This document shows, in pieces, positions 24,340 through 36,132 of a stretch of DNA of 64,000 bases. A program made the position numbers and the translations under genes. The stretch's first letter is position 1, and the number at the start of each line of letters is the position of its first letter. Where the stretch lies: positions 4,314,168 through 4,378,167 of the forward strand of contig OZ020522.1 in assembly GCA_963971425.1 (NCBI GenBank), in the 5' to 3' direction. Under the pieces are notes generated by a model. It made no database searches and was not told the origin of the DNA. It worked only from the letters and a program-made list of their open reading frames with translations. The DNA is from Bryoerythrophyllum caledonicum (taxonomy: Eukaryota; Streptophyta; Bryopsida; Pottiales; Pottiaceae).

Positions 24340-27300
24340 CTACTTCTTCTTCGGCTTTCTCTTCGTGCCCGGCTTCTTCACCCCTTCCCTAGGTGCTTCG
24401 CCGAGAGGCTGCCTCACACGACATCCCTTGAGCTGCAATGCTATCGTCTTCTCGATACCCAAGTCGATAGCAGCCCTCGTCGTATTCCTCCTTCCTGTTT
24501 CCGGGCTCACCTCCATGGTTTCATCATCGCCCTCCATGTTCTCGCTGGCGAGAACATATGCCTGTACAGGACTCCAGACATCAACTGTAGGCTTAGAAAA
24601 CCCATTGGGCGGGGAAATAAGCTCGAGATAGAACGCCTGAACTAACCACAGTCGCGCTTTTGACCCCGCCCAGTCCTGCCATTTGTGGTTCTGCAGCAAA
24701 TCCGGATCGGCGGATGGACTACTCCCACGTATGACGAGGTACTGCCAGAATGCCAAGCACGACACGTAACCGCACTCCCACGACAACGCTTGCTTTGGAA
24801 TCGGCAACCTCTTCACCTTCCGTCCTTGCCACTTCCTCCACATGGCCGACTTAGGCGAAACACCCCTCGCCATCGCCCACGCCATGTGCAACACAAACGC
24901 GAAGTTGCCCGCTCGCTCGTCCCGGTGCATATTCAACGTGTCGAATTGTATCGTCTGGGAGTCCTCCACGACAAATATGCTCCAGTGACCCATGTTCTGG
25001 TAGGGCACCACTAGTGTGTCCTCGAGTCGAGATACGGTACGCACGGTACGATAGATGTAATACACGACTTCGTCCCATGTGCTTGCGTCATCGATTTTCG
25101 ACTGCATGCAATTAGACATCCAGTTGTGAGTCAACGCGTAGTGCCGTCGTACCTCCGGGTCAGCGCGGTATACGATATGCCGGAGTAGGAAGTCCATAAG
25201 AGAGCCGTCGAGCTCTCGCCCGTCCTGGAGAATGCAGCCCCAGTCGGCACGATTGAGCGATATGGTCACAGCTTTCCTCTTGTCCGGGCCGAAGACGAGC
25301 ATATCGTCTACAATGTCATCGAGTTTCTTGCCAGGGGGTCTGCGGGACAGAAATGACACTGTGAGTTAGCAAACGATACGTGCATTTGTACAGTACAAGT
25401 CATATCGTATTAAGGGGTTATCGTTCACAAGATATCGAACACGAACTATACTTGAGGTCGCAAATCGGAAAGTATCGGACGATAAGAGTAAAAAAACTAA
25501 ACCTGTGCTTCAGAAGCTCGACGATAAGACCCAAACTTTGCTCGACCAGCTCCGGAGAGTGACTTGCAGCCTCGAAGCATAGAGTGGGCTCTCTATTCCA
25601 GTCGGGCATCCGAGACGTGCAGATGTGGCGGTTCTCGGGCAACATACACTGATACGGGGGTGGGTTATCAGGGACGCGTTTCGCGAGCGATTCCAGAAGT
25701 CCTGGATGATACACAATGGACTCCCTCTTCTCCATCACGCCCTCGATGACTTGCGCTAGAGTTCGCTCTCTCCATTGTTCCGATAACCCGTCCTACAAAA
25801 ACACAGAATCTATAGTCGTTAGGGGCGTAGTCTCTATGACACGGATTCGAGGGGAAGCAAAGAACATAGCATACATAGGCGGATATCGCGATAGGTTAAA
25901 AGGACGGTTTTGTCTATTTATTCCCTCGGCAACCTTCACGGCTCGTTGTGTTCTTACCCCGTGTAATGATCGTAAGTCCTCGGGGGTTCCGTTCCCGTGT
26001 AGGTTTAGCAACCCATCTCCAAGCGTGAGGTCAGCCATTACCTGGGTCCATCCGAGAGGCGTTTCGTCCCCGTCGTCCGCCACATGGGGCTCCGATGGCG
26101 TTGCCGCTCCTTCTTCAGGTACGGTAGGCTCCGAAGGCATTGCCGCTTCTTCTTCAGACACAATAGGCTCCGATGGCTGCGAATCTCTCTCAACGATAGG
26201 CGGATCGTTGTTTTCCTTAGCCCGACATTCCTTATCGGCTTCGATAGGAACCGGGACCATGTAAGAAGGGACGCCTGACATATCGCCTGCAGATGTAGTG
26301 CGCCGGTCAGCTAGGTGACCAGCTTCCTGGCTGACCTCGGCGTTGTCAACTGTGACATCGGCTTCTCGCTCCTCGCTCCCACGGCTTAAATTCGGGACGA
26401 CATCGAACCCGGGGTCGGGGATACTGGCATCTCCTTCCTTACCCAAGATCTCCTCCCTCTCGGAGTCAACGTCCATCGTCTCCTCCCCCTCCCGAAATGC
26501 AGCTTCTGAAGGACTCTCATCTTTCTTATCGGCGACGTCCTCCACCACGATATGCGGCGGGAGAGAGACCTTCTCTACGTGCTCCCTTCTTTGAGCAGGT
26601 TCTCGTCGCTCTCCGAGCCCAATCGGAGTTCCCTCGTGGACGGCGATAAGAGCCTGGGCACCCTCGATGTCTCGAGTATTCCGAGAAGAACCCTCCGTGA
26701 CGTCTTCGGATCGAATACGTGACACCGATGCTGCGCATTGCTTCCGGCAGAAACTTGTTATCGCCGTGAGACAAGCCTGCATCTCGGGCCCGTCATGGAC
26801 TCCGATAAGGTGACCACCTACCATATCTGTACACACGTGACATTGGATAAACATAAGTACTCACACACGATATGCATAAAATTGTAAGTGAAGATCGTAA
26901 ACGATGTGGCGGACGGCTTACTCGATCCACTGCCGACATATAGTAAGTCGATGTCTTCCCGAAACAGGCATTGCTCTTCGAGAAGCTCCCATGGCATGTA
27001 CGACGCCAGATCGGTTTGACACCACCTCAGCTCAAACTGGACCTCGTGTCTACAGGCCATGTCGATGACTGTCCGCGCTCTTACGTGATGGGTGAACTGT
27101 ATTAGAGCTCTGCCGCATTCACGCGCTTCGTTAACGAGCATCTGATGGAGTTCTACCACCTCCGGATCTTCATCCGCGTACTCCACATGCCCGAAGAGAA
27201 ACCTCCCTAGCTTCTCGTACAGAAATAATGCGCCATCCCAAGGCGAATGTGCGTTATCGGAGTTCCTATCAATCATCAGCGGCGTCATTCGCGCGTGGGG

Positions 27301-29524
27301 ATGGCACATATTTGTTCCACTGCAATTCAAACAACAGTCAGCCGATAACTCATAAGCGATACCTCCAATCTAGTAGTTGTTAAAACGACAAAAAACTCTG
27401 AACTGGAACGAGAGTCCGATAGCATTGAAGCCCTAAAATAGCTGGTAAAAGAGATGACGATAATAGAGGGGGGACAAACCGGTTACTGAAACCGTTGGCG
27501 ATAAACCAGCACTTCAGGAGCCTCGCTTCTCGTGGAGGACGCATGGGATCGATACTTGCTGCCTTCAAGATCGATAACACCACTCTCGCCTCTTCGGAGT
27601 TGTGTTTCCATGGCATGGGCGGCAAGAGCTCGCGAATGAAGGGGTTATCGGCGCAGAAGTGGAACAGGAGATTGTAGTCCCACACCAAGGCCTCCCATTC
27701 CACAGACCGCTCCTTGTCGTAGGAGGCAATTCGGGAGACCAGTTCCGCCTCGCGGTCTTGTTGGATCCTGGCGGCCCTAGCTCTTCCCGAGACCTCCCAT
27801 TCTTCCGCCTCCTTCTCTCGTTGAAGAAATAGCCACGTCTCCCTCACAGTAGCCACCCACCGAATTCTCAGCTTCTCGCTCCACGGAAACTGCGCCAGCT
27901 CCACGATAGGCTTGCACTCATTTAGCTCGTCGGTGGAGATGGCTTGCGTGCAGAACGCTTGCCCGATAGCAGACGTAAAACGCCACTGCCCTTGCGCCAC
28001 AACGTCCTGCATCATCTGAAGTAGATGATTCTCGGACGATATGCTGCGACGCTCCTCTTCAGACAGCAAACCATTGTTCATGAGAATCCACAAAGGGGTT
28101 CGGGTTCGCCTCACTGGAGGTATGTCGGTTTGGATGGACGCCGCGTACTTTTCGTCCACGTCGAGACGAATGCGCTCTATTTCGCGAATGCGCATTTCCT
28201 CCAATTCCCGCGCCCTGGCTTCTCTGTCCGGGTTACTGTACCTCGGCCTAGCGCCCCCCGCGAGGTATTGTCTGATACTTAACCTCTCGTCGGAGATATC
28301 GGCGAGAGTCGCGCTAGGTCCGTCGTCCCTCCGCACCACCTTGTACTGTTCGCGCACTTCCGCTGCATTCCCTACGGAATATGGATCGTCTTCTCCATGG
28401 AAATTCGGGGCAGTGATGCTGTCAAAGGGACACATCGCACGCGCCTTCAAGTTCGGTTTGGGGCTCCTCGCACGCCGAGAGGGTGTTGCAACCTCCTGGC
28501 CTATCGTAGGCCTCTTCTCGACGTTCCCGGAGCTGCATTGCCCACCCTTCGCCGTCGCTGGATGCCTGACCGGGATCGCTTCATTGGGACGCGCATCGGT
28601 ATCTTCGCGCGCCTCAGAGGATTCGCTATCCTCTCGCGACCCGTCCTGGTCCTCCTCATCCGATGTGGTCGTATCGGACGGGGGCTGTGCATGCACTGCT
28701 CTCGATGCCCGAGAGGACGATGCACCTCGCTTTATCGAGTGCATGTCCCGACCACGAGCACTTGATGTAACAATCGCCTGGCTTATCGGGGCGCTGGAAG
28801 CGACATTCCCGGAAACGAAGTGCCCACTTTCCGATGTCGCTGGAACGCTGTAGGCGACGATGTCCATGGGCCTAGCATCGACATCTTCGTGGTCCTCAGA
28901 CCTATCGCCATCCTCGCCCGCCTCGTACTGATCGTCGTCATCCGATGACGACTCCTCGTCATCGGCTTCCAATCGGACTGGTCTCGATGCCCGAGAGGTC
29001 GACGCACCTCGCTTTCTTGCGCGAGTGTCCCGAGATCCAGTCCCGGCCGCTCTCTTCCCGCCGCCTCTCGGCTTCCTGCTAGACCTATCGAGTGGGACGA
29101 TATGCTGGAACGCAGCAATGACGTCGTCCACTGTTGTACAATCCACCATCTTCTGTATGAACTGAGGTTGATTCTTGATGTCGAGGTTCGGATAAGCAGG
29201 CATTTTCCTGTTAGGTCGCCCAGGGCACTTCGCGTGATTCAGGTGCAGATTGATCCTATGTTTCTGCCCGACCTCCTTGCAATACGGACAGTGAAAAGCT
29301 TTCTTCTCCGGAGACAGTTCACTGGTCTTGTAAATCTGCGAGTCTGGCCCGTGCATCGCCAGAATCATTCTCCTGGCCGTCAGAGGATGCCAGCTGTCTT
29401 GCCAGTAATGCCCCTCCACCTTGAAAACTTGCTCTATCCTCTTCAGCCTATCGTTGTAAATCGGGTGGGTGGGAACAGCCTCCACCCCTCTCGGTAACTC
29501 ACTGACGCAGTTGCATCTCGGCAT
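24340..29524 (-). CDS. MULE-borne zinc-finger protein with C-terminal Ulp1-like (C48) protease
   Basis: Five exons on the minus strand: 29524-27480, 27319-26922, 26826-25958, 25792-25503 and 25339-24340. All junctions are GT-AG and in phase, giving one frame of 1533 residues. The N-terminus has a Cys/His cluster (C79, C82, H94, H97, C100), a likely zinc finger. Residues ~165-350 hold two copies of a ~90-residue Ser/Asp/Glu-rich module starting KRGAS-SRASR. Exon 3 has three PSEP-V-EE repeats. The last exon is an Ulp1-like cysteine peptidase: GHWSIFVV (H1319), QFDTLNMH (D1334), Q1384 and WECGYVSC (C1390), the order expected for SUMO-protease relatives. It ends in a Lys/Arg-rich tail. Ulp1 domains are known passengers of plant MULEs, with unproven roles. 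Two separate genes are possible, but unbroken phase favours one. Confidence 0.85.
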
Positions 29525-30430
29525 TTTTGCAGACCTACAGCATACAGAGCAAATCAGTCATGAAACTTATTATGAAACGTGGTACATGAGAAGCTATAAA
29601 CCCTAAACCAAAACCGAGAAGTTTAAGCCTTTTAGTATTCCAAACGGTATCTCCCTTGGTACTCCTATCAGCGCGGCACTTGGAATTCCAATCGTTATCT
29701 CCTTTCGTACTCCAATCGACACAGTATATTCTATCATGAACTCCACGCTCACGCTCACTGACAACGTAAGAATAGAAAATCACATGAGTGCCTTATCGTA
29801 TACGGCTAAACAAATCCGACAGATCGCTAAACCCCAAAATCCTTATCGTCTACAGATAAACTTCAGTATGATTCCAGAAAAACTAGTACTGAGAATATCG
29901 AGTTCCAGAAACCCTAACTATCAACTTCCTGCGTCCACTTCCCAACTCGATATGAGCCTATAGGTTTACAAACTGAATGAGAGCGGGAGGGTTTGCATGC
30001 TTACCAGAAGGCGTCGTCGGAGATGGAAGATGTCAAGGAATTCTCTGAGATCGAGCTCGCAAAAGAACAGCGCAAACGATAGTAGGGAGTACAAACAAAC
30101 GGGTTTGCAAATGAGAGAGAAAACGAGCCAACAGCAGCCTTCGCCATTTGAACAACGCCGCCGGAACATTTGAAATTGATGGCGACAATGATGAGACTCT
30201 AATTCTCCTATCGAGACTACCAGCCGCCAACCACAGAACTATAGCTATCAAAACCATCACACGCTTTACCATGAGAGCACATCGCCTCGACCAAATCAAG
30301 AGACCGCCCTGTCATTCAATCCGCGATAGCTCCATCGAAACCCTATGCAAAAAATGATTGCTTTCAGATTCAATCGATTTGGATTCCGGCTGATTGCAAC
30401 CCTCCTGCGATGGATGATTGTGACAGGTAA

Positions 30431-30740
30431 CGGATGATACTGGCTTATCGGCGGCGGAGGGGGGTGGATGGGTCCCACCGGTACACGTGGGCGTGGATCC
30501 GTTCCTAGGCCGATAGCCGATATGGTGTTATCGGGTCTCGGGGTCTGCGCCGATAGCAGGGGCGGGCAGGCGCTTATCGGGATGGATCGGGCAGGGATCT
30601 CGGAAAGGGCGAGAGGCGCTGGAAGGAAAAGACGCGGACAAGGGGGCGGAAAGATGCTTTTGGGGGACGGCCGCGGGAGACGGAAAGAAGACCAAAACAG
30701 GGCCTGACAGCCCGAACACGGATTGAACCTAGTGAGCGGG
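30431..30740 (-). repeat. MULE right terminal inverted repeat, 310 bp
   Basis: Reverse complement of 20379-20688. It is followed directly by AATTAGTGT, the right copy of the 9-bp target duplication. The region 29525-30430, between the repeat and the zinc-finger gene start, is non-coding and presumably holds that gene's promoter. Confidence 0.93.
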
Positions 30741-30768
30741 AATTAGTGTTAGCTACCTATGTCATTAA

Positions 30769-31886
30769 CCCCTAAATGCCCTGGCATTTTCCCTCATGAA
30801 ACACTCCAATACTGCCATCATCAACAAGTGGCAACGAAAAATAACATTAAAGTCTAATTTTAGACTTTAAACCGTACAATCTTAAAATAGACACGTATAT
30901 GAACTTAGAGTACAAATTTGGTTGCAATCCACCACATGGATGTGAAGATTATAGCATTTGAAGTGCAAAGAAAAGTATTTTTCCCCCCTTGCCCATCAAG
31001 GTCTACCTACTTTGACTAGGTATATCTTCTAGTATTTACATTGAAATTTGATCAAATCTTTAACCAATATGACTTATATGGTGTTAGCTATTTGTGTGCA
31101 AAATTTGAGGTCAATTCAAGGGGTAATAGATGTAGAAATATACACTTTAGTGAAAGGGGGTACAAAATGTTGACAATTACTACGTAAGTGATATGAAATT
31201 GTTTGTATCATACAAGTTGTTGCATTTGAGAATCCCAATGGTGGAAAATTTCAATTTATTTTTTCACTAATTTTAGAAAAAGAAACAACTAAAAATAGTA
31301 AAATCCATAATTTTCATGAATATATGGAATAAATAAAGCATTATGGGAAAGGGCAGTGCTTGAAATTGGGTGGCCAATTTATCCCGTTGTTGACCGCCCC
31401 CGCAGTTGGACGGGGCCCGCCCAAAAAAAAAAAAAAATTTTTTTTTTTTTTTTTTTTTCCGGCGGGCTGCTTTTGGCGCGGGATGGTGGCAGGCCAGCTA
31501 ACAGCTGATTGTTTGCTGTTGTTTTTTAAAATTATTTCAACAACTCTTTTGATAATTTTCAATGCTTTTTCTACTTGGACTTCGTGCATAGAAGTCTGGA
31601 TTCCTTTCCTCGCCCTTTTTGTCCCAAAATTCTACCCCTATTTTTCTCCTCAAATTGCATTGGTTGACATGGCTGCCCCTATAGTCCAGAGTCCCCACTT
31701 TTACCTTTGAAGGCTAATAACTTTTGAACCAAAAGTCCAAAATCATATTTGAAAAATTCCCCATATAGATTTCATCAAGGACAATGTAGTGTAAAATTTT
31801 CATAAGAATCGGAGTATTTTTTCCACTCAAAGGTACATGCCCAAAATCCCAAACGTACGTGGTACGTACACTTGGGCTTTTAGGGG
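30769..31886. mobile_element. piggyBac-type MITE, 1118 bp, TTAA flanks
   Basis: Begins CCCCTAAATGCCC and ends GGGCTTTTAGGGG, flanked by TTAA at 30765-30768 and 31887-31890. It was inserted in the TTAA of the split MITE, whose unoccupied counterpart is at 5609-5612. Its right ~390 bp matches (reverse complement) the start of the piggyBac element at 53717, and its left ~620 bp matches the window end (63390-64000). The centre has an A15/T21 tract inside a GC-rich hairpin. Non-coding. Confidence 0.85.
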
Positions 31887-32340
31887 TTAATGTAACCTTC
31901 ACTCAAACCCCAATCAATTCCCCAATCATTCTAGCCCGTGCTTCTCTTCATTTGCAACTTTCAAGTGGTCATAACTCATTCAAAACTTGTCCAAATTAGG
32001 CAAATGAGGTGTTTCCCAAATTCTAAATTTTCTGCAGATGCCAAAAAACACCTCATATGTCCAATTCGGGTTTATAATGAATGAGTTGTGGCCAATTGAA
32101 AGCTGCTAATAAGATACTCTGATAGCCCTCGACTGCTGGACCTTTTTTAATACTTCTACAATTGATACACTAAATCTGCACAAGTGAAAAAAATTATGTT
32201 GAAATCTTCACTAAAATTGACAAATAGTGTAGTAGTTGGCATTTAGTGTAGGGTTTTGTCACTACACTAAATGCCTTGATTGCAATTGGTGTATGGGTTT
32301 GCATTTAGTGTATACTACACTAAACATAAATTTTAGAGTA

Positions 32341-33675
32341 GTGGAGAAGGGAGGGTAAAATAGTGCAGAATTGTTACCTTCGGATTTTACAAGAAAAGTT
32401 GAAGTGTTAAACGATTTCAGGATTTACTGGTCCAGAGGTGGTCAGTTTTGGAGTAATCTTCACATATGGTGAATCAACACTCCATCTCTATTTGATTTGG
32501 AGCCTAAGTTAAATTTTAAGGATTTGTGCGCTATCAATAAATTTGGTGAAAACGTACGCCGGAGTTTAACAGGTGAGCTACAGTGGTTTCTGTGACGACT
32601 ATTTGCAATGAAGTCTACCCACTGTGTAAGTGATGTTCTACGTGATCTATTTTACTCATAGGCCGGGTCACCCTCGTAGACCTTTTGTGGTTAAGAAATT
32701 TGGCAATCCATTGTCTACTATAACATATTTGGTATACATGTTGGTTGTCTCATACCAATGGCTCAGATTTCTTTGCTAGTTTGTCGAAATTCAATCCAAT
32801 ACACTTCCATCACTGACTACAAGAAGTAGAATAATGCACTTCCTTTGAATCCTCCATACTCAATTTCATTTTTCTCATTTTCTGCAATACTTTCAACATA
32901 CCAATTCTTCAACAAAAACTCCACAATACCACTGCAACCAACTGTGGTTGCACCACCCAAACCACCAATTTCTATAGTCAACTCCCTTTACAAGAGCATC
33001 TCTTACAACAACCATTTCATTAAAACAACCAACTTGAGTCCATAAAAATTACGAATTAAAGAATACAATTCTTAGTAAAACTAAAGGGTTGTTGTAGAGG
33101 GAGTTGACTATGTACCCAAGTTATTGTATTTCACAAGAAAGATACGCTATAATAATTATTGCATGATTCTACCTTGACCCCTAAAAATCCTTGACAATTT
33201 CACACCAAAAACACTTCAAAATTGTTCATTCTAGTTCAATGAGTAAGGTAGGAAACAAGGAATTTGATTTCTACTTTTCAATATAGATTCACAATTAAGT
33301 CTTATTAATTAATGTACTCACGAACTTTGAATGCATAGATTGAAAGATTATAGTGTTTGGAGTTAGAAGAAACGGTTCAATTTCTTCCGTGCATTGAAGG
33401 ATTAGTAGACTTTGACTTCACTTGGTATCCATTTTTTTGCACTACATAAGGTCTAAATTAATTTCCACAATATTAACCCTTACACGTCAAAACGGCCCAA
33501 TGGTACCTATCGTATTCTACATGTACGGCATCATATTTGAACCCGATAAGGTTCAAATAATGAAAATACCTCCACAGAAACTACGGCAGTTGAAGAATCT
33601 CAAATTCAAAGGTCTAGACTTGCTGATCTTCAATATAGTTCTTTAATTTTTGTTGTAAATTTCATTAAAAAATAC
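32341..33675. repeat. Array unit 4: AT-rich part
   Basis: Starts with the 'gaagggagggtaaaatagtg' module edge, then 'gatttactggtccagaggtg', and follows the same block order as units 2 and 3. Part of the middle ('ttgctctctacaa...') is deleted near 33050. No preserved coding frame. Confidence 0.6.
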
Positions 33676-33679
33676 AAAG

Positions 33680-35175
33680 ATCTCTACATTTGTAGAAAAG
33701 AAGAAGGCTTGATCACAAAGGAGCAAGATGGAGCCGCGATGAGAGCTCTCGCCGCTGTGGTAGCACAACAGAATCGATTGAGCTTGTGCCAATGCACATC
33801 GTTGCCTCAGTTAACAAAATCTGCTCAATCTACTAACGGTTCTGCTCTCCTGAACATCAACTTTGTTAGAAATCAGCCATTGCCCTTTTGAGCTGAATTA
33901 GCGTTTGACTCGACACTCGACAAGAAATCCTCGACACTCCCTCTTCATACAAACCGCAAGCAAGCATAAACGAACATTTCTCAACCATCAAAAAAAGGAA
34001 ACATCACATCCAAGAATCACATAAGCCAAAGAGAAGGTCATGCACTGAAGACCGGACCCCATTCTCCAAAGTCTAGTGAATGATGCGTTATCAGATTCTC
34101 ATTCAATCAGTGTCACAAACACAAAAAATAAGCACTCTGCAACATCGTCCATGTATGTGTGCATTCAGAGGCCTCCTCCGGAGGCCCGAACTAGAACTCT
34201 CCATCATCGGATATATCATCGCTACTGTCCTAACTCTACTCTCCACCACAGCTCAGCAAAGTAAACAGCAGGAAATCGCTCCCCTTCGCTCTAGTCGTGC
34301 CTCAGGGCAGACACAACTGTGCGCAGCTCATCCCATCTTGCAAGAATCATGGCCCTGCAGCTCTGCCCCGCAATGTCAAGCAGGCCGGAAATTATGTGAA
34401 AAATTGAACAAACATCAGCCATGTCCGCGAAACGCATCTCCTCCTCAGTTCCTGCTGCTCCACGAGAACGAGCGCTGCGATAGCGAGGAGCGCGCGCCGT
34501 GAACCATCGACGTGATCGAGCTCAGCACGGACCGCGCTATGGCGGCCTTCACCTGCCCGCGCCGGGGCCTCCTGTGAGCAGTCGCGGCCATGGCCCGGGA
34601 CAACAACGCTCCTTGGTTGACTGCCATCGCAACTGATGCGCAACCGAAACTCAAACACGCAACTGGAAACAACTCAAAAGTGCAAAACGAATTCGCAATT
34701 GAAGAGCGCAGATCACAATTGAGCGACACGAGATTGCAGCTGGAATTCTGTGATGAATACCGCCACCGCTGCCTTTATAGTTCACGCTCCCCTTGACGAG
34801 CATGGATGAACAAAGCACGTGGGCTTTAAGATGGATGGATGAGCGTGGATGAGGAGCTGGGATTCCAGAAGGGCCGTTGTTGAGTTTGGGCATTGTTGAT
34901 GGATGGATGGATGAGGAGGAGGAGGCGTGATGGGGTTGGGCTTGGGCAGCAAGCCTGAGTGATGATTGTGGCATGGATGACATGGACTGACTTGGACCTA
35001 CCTACTAACGGAGAAGGTGGGGGCGAAGGGGCGGGGGGCGGGGGTGGCGGTATTTCGGACTTGGAACTTGGGACCATGATGTCAGGGATGATTCAATTTC
35101 TGATTCTTCTGTCTGTGGCGCAGTTCTAAATTCGGTTGTGGGGAAGGGAGGGCAAAATTGTGTAGAATTGTTACC
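33680..35175 (-). repeat. Array unit 4: D module, 3' deletion
   Basis: TATA box at 34772-34780 (minus strand), ATG at 34627, 60-residue frame ending at 34445. The segment coding MPPSHDDEQV in other copies is missing at about 33940, where 'ctccctcttc' is joined directly to 'atacaaaccgcaagc'. The plus-strand 60-codon frame at 33709-33891 is identical in protein to unit 3. Confidence 0.6.
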
Positions 35176-35394
35176 TTCGGATTTTACAAGAAAAGTTGAA
35201 GTGTTAAACGATTTCAGGATTTAGTGGTCCAGAGGTGGTCAGTTTTGGAGTGATCTTCATATATGGTGGATCAACACTCCATCTCTATTTGATTTGCAGC
35301 CTAAGTTAAATTTTAAGGATTTGTGCGCTACCAATAAATGTGGTGAAAATGTGCGCCGGAGTTTAACAGGTGAGCTATAGTGGTTTTTGTGACA

Positions 35395-35601
35395 ACTACA
35401 CTAAACACTGAATATAGTGTAGAGGGATTATTGATGTAGATCACTCACACTAATTTCCATCAAAGCACGTGTATGCCAAGTTCTGATTGGGAATTTGTTC
35501 TCTAGCAAGTGTGTGTCAGTCAACAATTGCATGTAAATTTTCAATTAGTTTAGGAGATTTGAAATAGTCCAGTCTACACTATATTCACGGAACGGTGTAG
35601 T
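35395..35601. mobile_element. Small MITE, ~207 bp
   Basis: Left end ACTACACTAAACACTG and 'gaatatagtgtag' face the inverted 'ctacactatattc' and GGTGTAGT at the right. In unit 4 the same place reads 'gtgacgactatttgcaatg' with no insert (around 32590), so the insertion is visible by comparison. Related in end sequence to the TACACT MITEs but much shorter. Non-coding. Confidence 0.65.
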
Positions 35602-36132
35602 TGCAATGAAGTGTACCCACTGTGTAAATGATGTTCTACGTGATCTATTTTACTCATAGGCCAAGTCACCCTCGTAGACCTTACAAGGTTAAGAAATTTG
35701 GCAACCCATTGTCTACTATAACATATTTGGTATACATGTTGGTTGTCTCATACCAATGGCTCAAATTTCTTTGCTAGTTTGTCGAAATTCAATCCAATGC
35801 ACTTCCATCACTGACTACAAGAAGTAGAATAATGCACTTCCTTTGAATCCTCCGTACTCAATTTCATTTTTCTCGTTATCTGCAATACTTTCAACATACC
35901 AATTCTTCAACAAAAACTCCACAATACCACTGCAACCAATTGTGGTTGCACCATCCAAACCACCAATTTCTATAGTCAACTCCCTTTACAAGAGCATCTC
36001 TTTCAACAACCATTTCATTAAAAACAACCAACTTGGATCCATAAAAATTCTTTGCTCTCTACAACAATAATCTGATTATAACAACATCCATCAAGTTGGA
36101 AGCCAATCCTCATGACGTCCATTACGTGTTAA

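Larger units (their letters stand above)
20379..30740. mobile_element. Complete Mutator-like element (MULE), 10362 bp
   Basis: The two ends are 310-bp inverted repeats (20379-20688 and 30431-30740) that look identical by eye. Flanks are AATTAGTGT at 20370-20378 and again at 30741-30749, a perfect 9-bp target duplication as expected for Mutator. Inside are two convergent genes: a MURA-type transposase (plus) and a zinc-finger/Ulp1-protease protein (minus). Both are open with consistent splice phases. The element is richer in GC than its surroundings and is full of short TATCGG/CCGATA motifs. It looks recent and potentially autonomous. MULEs carrying Ulp1-like proteases are known in plants. Confidence 0.95.
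20294..32340. mobile_element. Second TACACT-type MITE, split by two later insertions
   Basis: The pieces 20294-20378, 30750-30768 and 31891-32340 align in order with the reverse complement of the MITE at 5204-5712, including 'cctagtacactatttgtaa', 'atgtcattaa' and 'cataaatttta' at the end. The Mutator-like element (20379-30740) and a piggyBac-type MITE (30769-31886) interrupt it. Outside the MITE, the array sequence 'ctaaattcgg' and 'gtggagaagggaggg' joins as in unit 5. A clear target duplication is not visible for this copy. Confidence 0.75.

Noticed and set aside
28041-28853. 270-codon plus-strand frame
   Set aside because: It lies opposite exon 1 of the zinc-finger/Ulp1 gene and is Ser/Arg-rich without motifs. 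It is a shadow of that GC-rich coding strand.
20379-30740. LTR retrotransposon as an explanation of the 10-kb element
   Set aside because: The ends are inverted and not direct repeats, there is no gag/pol, and a MURA transposase and 9-bp duplication are present.
20294-32340. CACTA (En/Spm) assignment for the TACACT MITEs
   Set aside because: The ends include CACTA, but no 3-bp duplication was found. The intact copy shows an 8-bp GTGGCCAC flank. The superfamily is left open.
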